From: Alphaproteobacteria bacterium
GTDB taxonomy: Bacteria > Pseudomonadota > Alphaproteobacteria > Rs-D84 > CACZYB01
Assembly: GCA_016297965.1 (NCBI GenBank)
Contig: JAEDDP010000001.1
Span: 124,001-188,000, forward strand
DNA: 64,000 bases
Reading direction: 5' to 3'
A model generated the notes under the pieces. It was not told the origin of the DNA, did not search any database, and was given only the letters and a program-made list of their open reading frames with translations. How positions within the stretch are numbered: the stretch's first letter is position 1; each line of letters starts with the position of its first letter. A program made the position numbers and the translations under genes. Below, piece by piece: positions 16,055-24,855 of this stretch.

Positions 16055-17986
16055 TTAGACTAAATTTTTTATTTCGTTTTGAAGCTTTTCAATAAAATCC
16101 TTTATAGTCAAAGTTTCCTGTGCATCGCTTCCAAGACGGCGGATTGTAACAGTTTTGTCGCTTACTTCCTTGTCTCCGATTACGGCGATAACGGGAACCT
16201 TTGCTGTTGAATGTTGTCTAATCTTATAACTGATTTTTTCCTTGCTTGTGTCAAGAATTGTTGAAATGCCAGCAGAACGCAATTCTTTATTTAATTGTTC
16301 CGCATATTCATTTGCATTTTCGGATACTGTGGCAATAGCAACTTGAACTGGGGCAAGCCATAGTGGAAGACGGCCAGCAAAGTTTTCAATCAATATTCCT
16401 GTGAAACGTTCAAGACTTCCGAATAATGCACGGTGAAGCATAATTGGACGATGTTTTTCACCGTCTTGACCGATATAATTCAAATCAAAACGTTCAGGAA
16501 GGTTCATATCAACCTGTAATGTACCACATTGCCAATCACGACCGATTGCATCGCGAAGAACGAATTCCAACTTTGGACCATAGAATGCACCTTCACCAGG
16601 GAAGATTGTGTATGCATATCCGTGATGTTCAAGAGCATTTGCAAGTGATTTTTCGGTCATATCCCAAATTTCATCGGAACCAATACGTTTTTCAGGACGT
16701 GTTGAAAGTTTGATACGAATATTTGAGAATCCGAATTCCTTATAAATTTCCATTATAAGTTTTATAACTTTTACACACTCTTCTTCCATTTGTTCCTTTG
16801 TACAGAAGATGTGGGCATCGTCTTGGGTAAATTCACGAACACGAAGAAGTCCATGAAGTGCGCCGGATGCTTCGTATCTGTTTACCTTTCCAAATTCAGC
16901 CATACGGATTGGCAAATCACGATAGCTTCGGATACCCTGTTTGAAAATCAAAACTCCACCTGGGCAATTCATTGGTTTTACGGCGAATTCAGTATCTTCG
17001 TCCTGTACGGTTGCAGTATACATATTATGTTTATATTTATCCCAATGTCCGGATGTTTCCCAAAGGCAACGATTCATAATTGTTGGGGTGGAAACCTCAA
17101 TATAACCATTGTTTGATTGTTTGTTTCGCATATATGAAATAAGTTTTTGGAAAAGGGTCCAACCATTTGGATGCCAGAAAACAGCACCAGGGGCATAATC
17201 AGGTTCAAAGTGGAATAAATCCATTGCAACACCAATTTTTCTGTGGTCGCGTTTTTCGGCTTCTTCCTGCATCTTTATATATTCTTCAAGTGCAGATTTT
17301 GTAGTCCAAGCAGTTGCATAAATTCTTTGCAACATTTTATTTTTAACATCACCACGCCAGTATGCACCTGCGATAGATGTTATTTTAAATGTATCAGTTC
17401 CAAGCTTTGATGTGGATGGAAGATGTGGACCACGGCATAGGTCGGTGAAATCTCCCTGTGTATAAAGGCTTACCTGTGTAATGCCATTTTTTTCCAAATC
17501 ATCAATCAATTCAACCTTGTAATTTTCATTAAGTTTAAGGAAGAATTTTTTTGCATCGGATGTTGAAAGGTCCTGTCTTGAAAATGGAAGGTTTTCACTT
17601 ACGATTTTTGCCATTTCCTTTTCAATTTTTGGAAAATCTTCGGATGAAATTTTTGTTTCGCAATCAATATCATAATAGAAACCATTTTCAATGGATGGTC
17701 CGATTGCAAGCTTTGCCGTTGGAAACAATCTTTTAATTGCCTGTGCCATAATGTGTGCGGCAGAATGTCTTAAAAGAGGAAGTACTTCGGCTTCATCCTT
17801 TGCGGTGATTATTTTAATTGTACCATCGGTTTCAATTTTTGCATTTAGGTCAAGGTATTTATCATCAAGCTTTATAAACAAAGCAGATTTTGCAAGGGAT
17901 GGTGATATTGAATTTGCAATATCAAAACCACTTACTCCATTTTCAAAATCTTTTTGTTTTCCATCTGGGAAAGTAATTTTAATCAT
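16055..17986 (-). CDS. thrS: Threonyl-tRNA synthetase
   Basis: The 643-residue class II synthetase has the full domain order: N-terminal TGS domain (about 1-60), editing domain (HSAAHIMAQAIKRLFP; motif CRGPHLP), and catalytic core with KPMNCPGGVLIFK, the zinc-binding Cys, EFGKVNRYEASGALHGLLRVREFTQDDAHIFC. It ends with the anticodon-binding domain (PLWLAPVQVAIATVS). Length matches E. coli ThrS (642). It charges tRNA-Thr with threonine. It lies 70 bases upstream of pal on the same strand. Confidence 0.96.
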   Translation of the reverse strand: MIKITFPDGKQKDFENGVSGFDIANSISPSLAKSALFIKLDDKYLDLNAKIETDGTIKIITAKDEAEVLPLLRHSAAHIMAQAIKRLFPTAKLAIGPSIENGFYYDIDCETKISSEDFPKIEKEMAKIVSENLPFSRQDLSTSDAKKFFLKLNENYKVELIDDLEKNGITQVSLYTQGDFTDLCRGPHLPSTSKLGTDTFKITSIAGAYWRGDVKNKMLQRIYATAWTTKSALEEYIKMQEEAEKRDHRKIGVAMDLFHFEPDYAPGAVFWHPNGWTLFQKLISYMRNKQSNNGYIEVSTPTIMNRCLWETSGHWDKYKHNMYTATVQDEDTEFAVKPMNCPGGVLIFKQGIRSYRDLPIRMAEFGKVNRYEASGALHGLLRVREFTQDDAHIFCTKEQMEEECVKVIKLIMEIYKEFGFSNIRIKLSTRPEKRIGSDEIWDMTEKSLANALEHHGYAYTIFPGEGAFYGPKLEFVLRDAIGRDWQCGTLQVDMNLPERFDLNYIGQDGEKHRPIMLHRALFGSLERFTGILIENFAGRLPLWLAPVQVAIATVSENANEYAEQLNKELRSAGISTILDTSKEKISYKIRQHSTAKVPVIAVIGDKEVSDKTVTIRRLGSDAQETLTIKDFIEKLQNEIKNLV

Positions 17987-18066
17987 TTTTTCGCCTTTTA
18001 TTATTTATTGTAATATCCATATATTATAGATATTTAAAAATGAAAGGCAAGGGGAAAAGTGGGTTT

Positions 18067-19929
18067 TTATCGTACAACTATGTAAGTCATTATTGCCTTA
18101 AATATTTTGGCGGGGATTGTTCCACCATAACTTGAACTGCTCATTGGAGTGTTGTTATCGTTTCCAATCCAAATTCCGGTTATGTATTTGGGAGTATAGC
18201 CAATGAACCAAGCGTCCCTGTTATTTTGGCTTGTTCCGGTTTTTCCGTATATTGTTTCGCCGGCAATGTTGGCGTTGGCACCGGTACCGCCTTCTATTAC
18301 ACTTTTAAGCATAGAATTCATATAATTCGTGTATTTTTCGGAAATTATTGTTCCAACACCGCTTCCGTGGCGGGAATATATAACCTCACCACTTGGGGTT
18401 GTGATTTCGTTTATTGTGTGTGGAATTACACCCTTTCCATTATTTGCAAATGTGGCGTAGGCGGATGTAAGGTCCATAAGTGTTGTTTCAGAGGTGCCAA
18501 GGATGATTGAATAATCATTGCTTAGTTTGTCAACAAGTCCCAATTTTTGGGCGGTTTTTATTATGTTTTTAAGTCCAATCTTTTTTGCAATTTGTACCGG
18601 AACTGTGTTTAATGATTTTTCAAGGGCGGTTTTCATTGTAACCGGTCCTAAATACTTTTCATCGTGGTTTCGTGGGGTCCAATCGCCAATGGAGGTTGGT
18701 TTGTCATCAAATATGTCCGTTGGGGTAAGTCCGGATTCAAGTCCCGCAAGATATACGAATGGTTTGAAGATTGAACCCGGTTGTCGTTTCATCTGACTTG
18801 CACGGTTGAATTGGGTTTGGCTGTAATCACTTCCACCGATAAGTCCAAGTATTTCACCGTCTGTATTCATTATTACGGTGGCAATTTGTGAAAAGTTGTA
18901 TTTTTCGCCGTCATTTTCAAGGTAAGTTTTTGTAATGTTTTCGGCGGTTTTTTGGATTTTTGAATCCAATGTCGTGTGTATTATAATATCCGTTGAAATA
19001 TCACCGATAAGGGAATTAAAGCTGTCCATTGTGTAGTCAATGAAATAACGGGTTTGATTAAAGTTTGTGTCCTGTTTTTCATATTTGTAATTCATTGCAG
19101 TAATATATTCGTCTTCGGTAATATAGTTTTGTTCCCGCATAAGTTTAAGGACAACCTTCATTCGCGAAATAGAAGCATCAGGATTTTTTGCCGGATTTAG
19201 TTTTGATGGTGCGCGAAGCATTCCCGCAAGTATTGCAGATTCCGCGATGTTTATATCGTATATTGATTTTCCAAAGATACTTTCGGCGGCAATTGCAATT
19301 CCATATTTGCCACCAACCAATGAAATGCGGTTAAGATACAAAGATAAAATCTGATTTTTTGTGAATTTATGTTCCAACCAAAGGGTTATCATAACTTCTT
19401 GAAGTTTTCGTTTGATGGATCGTTCCTTTGAAAGGAAAACATTTTTTGCAAGTTGTTGTGTGATGGAGCTTCCACCTTGGGCGGTACGGTTTGCCTTTAT
19501 ATTATTATATATGGCGCGAAGAAGTCCGTGAATGTCAACGCCAAAGTGTGAAAAAAACCTTTTGTCTTCGGTGGCGATGACTGCTTGCCAAACGTGTTTT
19601 GGAAGTTTTTCAACCTCTACCGTATTGCCGTACATATCATTTATTGCGGTGATTTTTTCATCGTTGCGGTCAAGTATAGTAATGCTTGGAGAACGGGTTT
19701 TGTTTGTTATGTGTTCAATATTTGGAAGGGTTAGTGCCAAATATAAAATTACGATGGAAAGGGCAATACCCGCCCAAATGCCAAGGATAAAAAGATAGTA
19801 AAACAAGGCCTTTAATATAGGATGTGATGAGTCTCCATCGTACCCCCTTATTTTTCCGCGAACCGCAGGACCACAATGGTATGCCTTGCATCCACGGGAA
19901 AGATTGTATTTAAACCTTGTCAGTTTCAT
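18067..19929 (-). CDS. Class A penicillin-binding protein (bifunctional PG synthase)
   Basis: The 620-residue protein has a cytoplasmic tail of about 40 residues and one membrane anchor (about 41-68). The GT51 glycosyltransferase domain carries the catalytic motif ATEDKRFFSHFGVD (Glu121) and GGSSITQQLAKN. The transpeptidase domain shows GSIFKPF (SxxK), SLN and GKTGTSQ. It polymerises and cross-links peptidoglycan. The length is close to compact PBP1A/PBP1C-type proteins of alphaproteobacteria; I cannot assign a subgroup. The folD gene sits immediately upstream, with five bases between. Confidence 0.9.
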   Translation of the reverse strand: MKLTRFKYNLSRGCKAYHCGPAVRGKIRGYDGDSSHPILKALFYYLFILGIWAGIALSIVILYLALTLPNIEHITNKTRSPSITILDRNDEKITAINDMYGNTVEVEKLPKHVWQAVIATEDKRFFSHFGVDIHGLLRAIYNNIKANRTAQGGSSITQQLAKNVFLSKERSIKRKLQEVMITLWLEHKFTKNQILSLYLNRISLVGGKYGIAIAAESIFGKSIYDINIAESAILAGMLRAPSKLNPAKNPDASISRMKVVLKLMREQNYITEDEYITAMNYKYEKQDTNFNQTRYFIDYTMDSFNSLIGDISTDIIIHTTLDSKIQKTAENITKTYLENDGEKYNFSQIATVIMNTDGEILGLIGGSDYSQTQFNRASQMKRQPGSIFKPFVYLAGLESGLTPTDIFDDKPTSIGDWTPRNHDEKYLGPVTMKTALEKSLNTVPVQIAKKIGLKNIIKTAQKLGLVDKLSNDYSIILGTSETTLMDLTSAYATFANNGKGVIPHTINEITTPSGEVIYSRHGSGVGTIISEKYTNYMNSMLKSVIEGGTGANANIAGETIYGKTGTSQNNRDAWFIGYTPKYITGIWIGNDNNTPMSSSSYGGTIPAKIFKAIMTYIVVR

Positions 19930-19934
19930 ATTTT

Positions 19935-20789
19935 TTATTTTACCATCTTTTTTTGTATTTTATATGCCTGTACGGTGTTTTTTAAAAGCATTGCAATTGT
20001 CATTGGTCCAACCCCACCAGGGACAGGTGTGATAAATTTTGCCACCTTTGAAACATTATCAAAATCAACATCACCAACCCAACGATTGTTTTTTGTGTCG
20101 CGGTTCATTGCAACGTCAATTACTGTTACCCCCTTTTTTACATATTTTTTGCCAATAAATTTTGGCTTTCCAACGGCGGAAATAAGTATATCTGCATTTG
20201 CCGTAATTTCAGCCAAATTCTTTGTTTTTGAATGACAAATTGTAACGGTGGCATCTTCGTTTAATAAAAGTTGTGCCATTGGTTTACCAACAATGTTTGA
20301 ACGTCCAATAACCACCGCATTTTTTGATGCAATATTTACTTTGTATTGTTTTAAAAGCTCAATAATACCAAGTGGTGTGCATGGGGTAAGAGCAGGTTTA
20401 CCAATGGAAAGTAAGCCCTTATTATATATAGTAAAACCATCAACATCCTTTTCCGGAGCAATGGCATTTATAACACTGAACTCGTTTATATGTGAAGGCA
20501 GTGGAAGTTGAACCAAAATTCCGTTAATATGTTTATCCTTATTCAATTTTTTGATTTGTTTTAAAAGTTTTTCTTCTGTAATATCTTCGGGAAGGCGGAT
20601 TGTTTCGGATTTTATTCCAACCTCAGATGCGTACTTTTCCTTGTTTTTCACATATATTTGTGATGCAGGATTATTTCCAACCAAAATAACCCTTAATTCA
20701 GGTTTTGTTTTAAGGTTTTGAATTTCACGTTTTAATTCCAATCTTATTTTTTGTGCAGTCTTTTTTCCATCAATAATTTTTGCTGTCAT
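19935..20789 (-). CDS. folD: Methylenetetrahydrofolate dehydrogenase/cyclohydrolase FolD
   Basis: The 284 residues match FolD. Visible motifs are KNKEKYASEVGI (catalytic Lys), GILVQLPLPSHI, PEKDVDGFT, CTPLGIIELL, VIGRSNIVGKPMAQLLL (NADP site) and PVPGGVGPMTIAMLL. It interconverts 5,10-methylene- and 10-formyl-tetrahydrofolate for one-carbon metabolism in the cytoplasm. It lies just upstream of the class A PBP gene on the same strand and diverges from grpE. Confidence 0.96.
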   Translation of the reverse strand: MTAKIIDGKKTAQKIRLELKREIQNLKTKPELRVILVGNNPASQIYVKNKEKYASEVGIKSETIRLPEDITEEKLLKQIKKLNKDKHINGILVQLPLPSHINEFSVINAIAPEKDVDGFTIYNKGLLSIGKPALTPCTPLGIIELLKQYKVNIASKNAVVIGRSNIVGKPMAQLLLNEDATVTICHSKTKNLAEITANADILISAVGKPKFIGKKYVKKGVTVIDVAMNRDTKNNRWVGDVDFDNVSKVAKFITPVPGGVGPMTIAMLLKNTVQAYKIQKKMVK

Positions 20790-20856
20790 TTGTATTTTCC
20801 CTTTAATGTTTAAAGTATATCAAATTTTATAATGTTTTAAAAGAATTTTTTAACCC

Positions 20857-20885
20857 TTGAAAATTTTTGTTTTTAAGATTATCTA
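20857..20885 (+). promoter_or_regulatory. Promoter for grpE
   Basis: TTGAAA at 20857-20862 and TATCTA at 20880-20885 with a 17-base spacer, 34 bases before the grpE start. Confidence 0.5.
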
Positions 20886-20918
20886 TTATTGTGTAATCAA
20901 ATAGAAAGGATTTATTGA

Positions 20919-21563
20919 ATGTCAAAGAAAAATAAAAATCACGAAGACAAAAGCAAATATTTTGAATTTGGTAAAAATGGGGAACAAAGGGTTGATGAAA
21001 ATAAAGAATGCAAATGTTCCACAGAAAGTGATGCTTTGGATAATGAAAATTCTTCGGAATGTGATTGTGGTGAAGGTTGTAAGTGTGCCAAAAAGGGATG
21101 TGAAAAGGAAGTTGATTTGATAAACAACCTTAAAGCACAGGTTGAAGAATGGCAAAATAAATACCTTCGTGCGTATGCCGATGCGGAAAATTCAAAAAGA
21201 CGTGCGGAAATTGATGCGAAAAATCTTGTTGATTACAAAATTTCATCTTTTGCAAAGGATATGATACCACTTGCGGATAATCTTGCCCTTGCAATTTCTT
21301 CTATAAAGGGAAAGGTGGATGATGGGGTTTTGACCGGACTTTCATCCATACAGGATGGCTTTTTAAAGGCACTTGCCCATAATGGAATCGTAAAAATTGA
21401 AACGGTTGGAAAAGAGTTGAACCCTTTGGAACATAGGGTTGTTGCACAGGTTGAATCCGATGAAAAACCAGAAACTATTGTTCAGGAATTTCAGGCTGGA
21501 TACAAGATTGGTGATAAGGTAATACGTGAGGCAATGGTTGCAACAGCTAAACCTAAAAAATAG
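20919..21563 (+). CDS. grpE: GrpE nucleotide exchange factor with Cys-rich N-terminal extension
   Basis: The C-terminal 145 residues are a normal GrpE: long helix (INNLKAQVEEWQNKYLRAYADAENSKRRAE), IPLADNLALA, LNPLEHRVVAQ and a beta end VIREAMVATA. GrpE releases ADP from DnaK. Residues 28-63 are unusual: seven cysteines (31, 33, 48, 50, 54, 56, 61), mostly as CxC pairs, in an acidic segment. GrpE tails are usually disordered and acidic but Cys-poor. dnaK and dnaJ are not adjacent. The following yraN gene starts within the last 40 bases of grpE. Confidence 0.9.
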   Translation: MSKKNKNHEDKSKYFEFGKNGEQRVDENKECKCSTESDALDNENSSECDCGEGCKCAKKGCEKEVDLINNLKAQVEEWQNKYLRAYADAENSKRRAEIDAKNLVDYKISSFAKDMIPLADNLALAISSIKGKVDDGVLTGLSSIQDGFLKALAHNGIVKIETVGKELNPLEHRVVAQVESDEKPETIVQEFQAGYKIGDKVIREAMVATAKPKK

Positions 21564-21912
21564 TTATGTATCCGGAAAGTTTGCCGAATTTATAGCCAAG
21601 TGTTATTTAGGATTGCTTGGCTATTTTGTTATTGCATCAAGGTACAGTGTTGGGCGTGGCCTTAGTGCCGGTGAGGTTGATATTATTGCCAAAAGGGGTA
21701 AGACGATAGTTTTTATTGAAGTTAAAAAGCGGGCGACTTTGCCACTTGCGATGGAGTCAATTTTTTCACGACAACAGGCAAGGATTTATAATTCGGCGGA
21801 GGTGTTTATCGCCAAACATCCCAAATATGCTTCCTTTGATTGTCGTTTTGATGCGATTTGTTTTAATAAATATTACTTTTTCCGGCATATAAAAAATGCC
21901 TGGGGATTTTAG
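21526..21912 (+). CDS. YraN family (UPF0102) nuclease-like protein
   Basis: The 128-residue protein shows the YraN core: SGKFAEFIAKCYLGLLGYFVIASRY, then GEVDIIAKRG and IVFIEVKKR, the D-(E)xK pattern of the restriction-endonuclease-like fold. The start is uncertain: GTG 21526 has AAGG at good spacing but lies within grpE, and a TTG at 21538 is an alternative. YraN proteins are widespread and probably act on DNA or in recombination, but no defined reaction is known. Overlap implies co-transcription with grpE. Confidence 0.8.
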   Translation: MRQWLQQLNLKNSYVSGKFAEFIAKCYLGLLGYFVIASRYSVGRGLSAGEVDIIAKRGKTIVFIEVKKRATLPLAMESIFSRQQARIYNSAEVFIAKHPKYASFDCRFDAICFNKYYFFRHIKNAWGF

Positions 21913-21977
21913 GAATATTGTATTATTGCAAGTTATTCTCTTTTATTATAATTTTCCAATGAATTGAGGAATATTAT

Positions 21978-22535
21978 ATGAGAACGAAATTGTTTTTACT
22001 TTTCTTTTTAGGTATGTTCGTTTTTTCATCTTTTGATGCAAAGGCAGTGTCTTTTTATTTGGGGACTGGACTTGGTGATTCAAAGGGTAGGGTTGAACAT
22101 CTTCACCTTGATGATAAGCACGCCTTTGTCTTTTCCATTGGTTCACATTTTAATATTCCTCTTTTCCCCGTTAGGACTGAAATTGAATATTTTAATGCCA
22201 AAATGCAAAAGGATGAAATTGGTGATGCAAAGCTTATTGGATACAGTCTTAACACCTATGTCAATATTCCACTTCTTCCTATATTGGTGCCGTATGTTGG
22301 TATTGGATTGGGTACGATGAAGGAAAAGTTTAATAGTGGGGTTTTAGATTTTTCCAGACAATCAAATTGGAATTTTGTTCCGCAATATATGGTCGGTATT
22401 GATTTGGATTTGCCGACTGTACCGGTTGCCGGAAGTATGGAGTATCGGTATATTGAAAGAAAGTTTGATTTTGATGTGGCGGATTTGAAATCAAAATATC
22501 ATATCTTTATGTTTAAGGCGCGGGTGAAATTTTAA
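21978..22535 (+). CDS. Small outer-membrane beta-barrel protein
   Basis: The 185-residue protein begins with a signal peptide (ending near SSFDAKA, about residue 23). The mature protein alternates hydrophobic and polar residues in strands (FYLGTGLGDSKG, TYVNIPLLPILVPYVGIGLGTM, GSMEYRYIER) and ends in ARVKF, a terminal-Phe beta-signal for BAM insertion. It is of OmpA/OmpX/porin-like barrel size with eight strands. The next gene is a clear paralogue. Function is not known. Confidence 0.75.
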   Translation: MRTKLFLLFFLGMFVFSSFDAKAVSFYLGTGLGDSKGRVEHLHLDDKHAFVFSIGSHFNIPLFPVRTEIEYFNAKMQKDEIGDAKLIGYSLNTYVNIPLLPILVPYVGIGLGTMKEKFNSGVLDFSRQSNWNFVPQYMVGIDLDLPTVPVAGSMEYRYIERKFDFDVADLKSKYHIFMFKARVKF

Positions 22536-22560
22536 AAAATTTGGACTTTTTACTTAAATA

Positions 22561-22589
22561 TTGACTATATTTATTCTTTCTTTTATAAT
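22561..22589 (+). promoter_or_regulatory. Consensus sigma-70 promoter for the second barrel gene
   Basis: TTGACT at 22561-22566 and a perfect TATAAT at 22584-22589, 17 bases apart. It suggests strong expression. Confidence 0.75.
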
Positions 22590-22636
22590 TTATTTAGGAT
22601 TTAGGTCCTATATTTAAACTATAAAGGAGAATTTAT

Positions 22637-23161
22637 ATGAATAAAAAATTATTGTCCGCAAGTTTGATGATTGCATTGTTTGCAGGTTCAGTTCAGGCAG
22701 ATGCTTTTTATATTGGTGCAGGTCTTGGTTCATCAAAAATTAAGATAAAAGAAGAAGATCAATCCGGTGATAAGGATACTGCGTATACTCTTTCAACTGG
22801 TTTAAGCATTCCATTGCCATTTATTCCTGTACGTGGTGAAGTTGAATTATCACAATTTAAATCTGATGATGTTAAATCACAGGCAGTTGCTGCAAATGCC
22901 TATGTTGGTCTTCCATTACTTCCAATCGTAAAACCATACGTTGGTTTCGGTTTGGCAGATATGAGATTGAAATCAGGTTCAGACAAGACAGATTGGAAAG
23001 TTGTTCCACAATATATGGTTGGTTTGGATGTTGATTTACCACTTATCCCTGTGGCTGGTGGTATTGAATACAGATATATTGACACATCATTTGAAGATGG
23101 TGGTGATAAAATTGATACAAAAATTCAAACCGTTCTTGTAAAAGGTAGAATTAAATTTTAA
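22637..23161 (+). CDS. Small outer-membrane beta-barrel protein, paralogue
   Basis: The 174-residue paralogue of the upstream protein has a signal peptide (MNKKLLSASLMIALFAGSVQA), mature start DAFYIGAGLGSSK, matching strand segments (AYVGLPLLPIVKPYVGFGLADM; VPQYMVGLDVDLPLIPVAGGIEYRYID) and a C-terminal GRIKF beta-signal. Unlike its neighbour it has a near-consensus promoter and a strong terminator and uses AT-rich, regular codons, suggesting an abundant outer-membrane protein. Function unknown. Confidence 0.8.
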   Translation: MNKKLLSASLMIALFAGSVQADAFYIGAGLGSSKIKIKEEDQSGDKDTAYTLSTGLSIPLPFIPVRGEVELSQFKSDDVKSQAVAANAYVGLPLLPIVKPYVGFGLADMRLKSGSDKTDWKVVPQYMVGLDVDLPLIPVAGGIEYRYIDTSFEDGGDKIDTKIQTVLVKGRIKF

Positions 23162-23187
23162 TCAAAAATTAAAAAAATTTTGGTTGG

Positions 23188-23211
23188 AACCGTCCTGAAA
23201 TATGGGCGGTT
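23188..23211 (+). terminator. Terminator of the barrel gene
   Basis: AACCGTCC / GGGCGGTT stem around TGAAATAT, followed by TTTTTATT. Confidence 0.85.
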
Positions 23212-23230
23212 TTTTATTGTAAAAAAATGC

Positions 23231-23259
23231 TTGTTATATACATTAAATTATGGTATAAT
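23231..23259 (+). promoter_or_regulatory. Promoter for the VirB2-like gene
   Basis: TTGTTA at 23231-23236 and TATAAT at 23254-23259 with a 17-base spacer. Confidence 0.6.
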
Positions 23260-23292
23260 TAAAGGAGAATGTATTAGGAAAAGGAGAAAAAT

Positions 23293-23694
23293 ATGTCTAT
23301 ATTCAAATTCTTAACAAAAAAATCCACTGTGCTTTGTTTGGGACTTTTGGTTTTGTTTTCCGTTGTTGTGCCGGCAGATGTTTGGGCGCAAGCTTCAACT
23401 GCAAGTTTTAGTACCGGCCCATTCCAGGAGTTTTTGAAACGTGCATCAAAATTATTTATGCAAACAAGAAATGCTTTGTTCGTTGTGGCTGCATTTGCAT
23501 TTATTGCCTATGCTTGGACTGCAATTCAAAAAGGTAGTGTTGACTGGGATAAGATTTTCTATTTAATCGTTGGACTTACAATACTTGGTGTTGCAGGTTG
23601 GGTTGTTAGTTATATGGCAGACCCAAAGGGGGGTGCAAATGTTATTATGGAAGATTATAAAGGTTTACAAAATACCCAGGGATGGGATGATTAA
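23293..23694 (+). CDS. Orphan TrbC/VirB2-like pilin
   Basis: The 133-residue protein has a long signal peptide ending at WAQA (about residue 34). Two hydrophobic helices follow, NALFVVAAFAFIAYAWTAI and FYLIVGLTILGVAGWVVSYM, linked by a short basic loop (QKGSVDWDK). This is the layout of VirB2/TrbC pilins of type IV secretion and conjugation. It stands alone with its own promoter and terminator; no other virB genes are in the window. It could serve a T4SS encoded elsewhere or be a solitary small membrane protein of similar shape. Confidence 0.6.
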   Translation: MSIFKFLTKKSTVLCLGLLVLFSVVVPADVWAQASTASFSTGPFQEFLKRASKLFMQTRNALFVVAAFAFIAYAWTAIQKGSVDWDKIFYLIVGLTILGVAGWVVSYMADPKGGANVIMEDYKGLQNTQGWDD

Positions 23695-23718
23695 AGAAAG
23701 TTTCTTTACTTAAAAAAA

Positions 23719-23741
23719 ATCCTCCATATTTGATGGGGGAT
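23719..23741 (+). terminator. Terminator of the VirB2-like gene
   Basis: ATCCTCCAT / ATGGGGGAT stem (one G-T pair) followed by TTTTTT. Confidence 0.75.
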
Positions 23742-23784
23742 TTTTTGTTGGTGAAAAAGTAAATTCTGTTTGAAATAAAAAAAA

Positions 23785-23804
23785 CACCGCCCAATTGGAC
23801 GGTG
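23785..23804 (-). terminator. Terminator of the Cys-rich membrane protein gene
   Basis: CACCG / CGGTG stem, extended imperfectly around CCCAATTGGA, with a T-run of eight on the minus strand. Confidence 0.7.
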
Positions 23805-23831
23805 AATTTTGTTTTTACCACAGTGGGTAAA

Positions 23832-24248
23832 TTATTTTGCCTCAGCCATAGGTGCAGGAGCAGGCATATCTTTCATACAGCCAGCCTTTTTACATCTGCC
23901 CTTGCCACAGTTACAATCTGGTTTGCCCATTTTTTCACATGGACATGGTCCCTTTGGTCCTCTTTTATGGCATGGACCAACAGCAACCAAAGTTGCAAAT
24001 ACTGTTGCGGCAATAACGATAAGCAAAACAATAAAGCTTTTTACACGATTACAGTTGCAACCGCAAACTGAACATTTGCAATCACATCCACAGTTGCATC
24101 CGCATTCGCATTTTTTATCAGTTGCAGGCATAGCTTCCTTTACAACTGGTTTTGTTGTTTTTACTGATTTTACAGCCTTTACTGACTTAACAGATTTTTC
24201 TGTCTTTTTTGTAGCAGGCTTTTTTGAGGTTGTTTTTTTAGCTACCAT
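23832..24248 (-). CDS. Cys-rich single-pass membrane protein
   Basis: I recognise no family for this 138-residue protein. Residues 1-46 are Lys/Thr/Val-rich and histone-like (repeats of K-S-V-K). Residues 47-66 hold ten cysteines, nearly every second position. One transmembrane helix spans about 71-90 (SFIVLLIVIAATVFATLVAV). The C-terminal tail has seven more cysteines (93, 102, 104, 112, 114, 119, 124) with Gly, Lys and Pro. By the positive-inside rule the Lys-rich end is cytoplasmic. Dense CxC patterns suggest metal binding on both membrane faces, but that is inference. It has its own ribosome-binding site and terminator. Confidence 0.75.
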   Translation of the reverse strand: MVAKKTTSKKPATKKTEKSVKSVKAVKSVKTTKPVVKEAMPATDKKCECGCNCGCDCKCSVCGCNCNRVKSFIVLLIVIAATVFATLVAVGPCHKRGPKGPCPCEKMGKPDCNCGKGRCKKAGCMKDMPAPAPMAEAK

Positions 24249-24323
24249 AGTTCTCTCCTTTTGTTGTTTGACAATCCTTACTTTCTAAATTAAACTAAAA
24301 GTAAATCTAATTGGAGTATAACA

Positions 24324-24788
24324 TTGCAAAATAATATTTTCAATACATTAAAGCAAAAATATTTTACAACAGAAAAGAGGTTTTTGGGTATAGATTTTGG
24401 TACGGTGAATATTGGTGTGGCGGTTTCCGATGTGGGACGTCAAATTGCTAGTCCGTATGCGATGCTTAAAAATAAAAGTTATAAAGATTTGTTTCCGGAA
24501 ATTTTACAAATTGTGAAGGAAATGGATGTTGGGGCAATTATTATTGGACTTCCCCTTCAAATGAATGGAGAGGAGGGTGAAACCGCATCAAAGGCCCGAG
24601 AGTTTGGGCGGTTGCTTGGTAAGGCGATACCGTTTGTTGATATTGCATTTATTGATGAAAGAATGACATCGGGGATGTCCGAAAAAATGCTTATCCGTGA
24701 TTTTGATTTAAGTCGGAAAAAAAGAAAGGCGATACTTGATAAGGTATCGGCGGCGGAAATTTTGCAACGTGCGTTGGATGCATTTTAA
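24324..24788 (+). CDS. ruvX: Putative Holliday junction resolvase (YqgF/RuvX)
   Basis: The 154-residue protein shows the YqgF RNase H-like fold: FLGIDFGTVNIGVAVSD (first catalytic Asp), AIIIGLPLQMNGEEG, and FIDERMTS with the second acidic pair, then a C-terminal Asp region (ILDKVSAAEILQRAL). It starts at a TTG after GGAG at proper distance. The family is essential in many bacteria and acts in 16S rRNA 5' processing or on branched DNA. It is a single gene here. Confidence 0.88.
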   Translation: MQNNIFNTLKQKYFTTEKRFLGIDFGTVNIGVAVSDVGRQIASPYAMLKNKSYKDLFPEILQIVKEMDVGAIIIGLPLQMNGEEGETASKAREFGRLLGKAIPFVDIAFIDERMTSGMSEKMLIRDFDLSRKKRKAILDKVSAAEILQRALDAF

Positions 24789-24810
24789 CCATCAAAATAA
24801 ATATAAAAAA

Positions 24811-24830
24811 AACCTTCCGATTGGAAGGTT
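24811..24830. terminator. Bidirectional terminator between ruvX and acpP
   Basis: AACCTTCC / GGAAGGTT with loop GATT, flanked by an A-run and a T-run, between convergent genes. Confidence 0.85.
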
Positions 24831-24855
24831 AATTTTTTTTCATTTGAAACAGATA

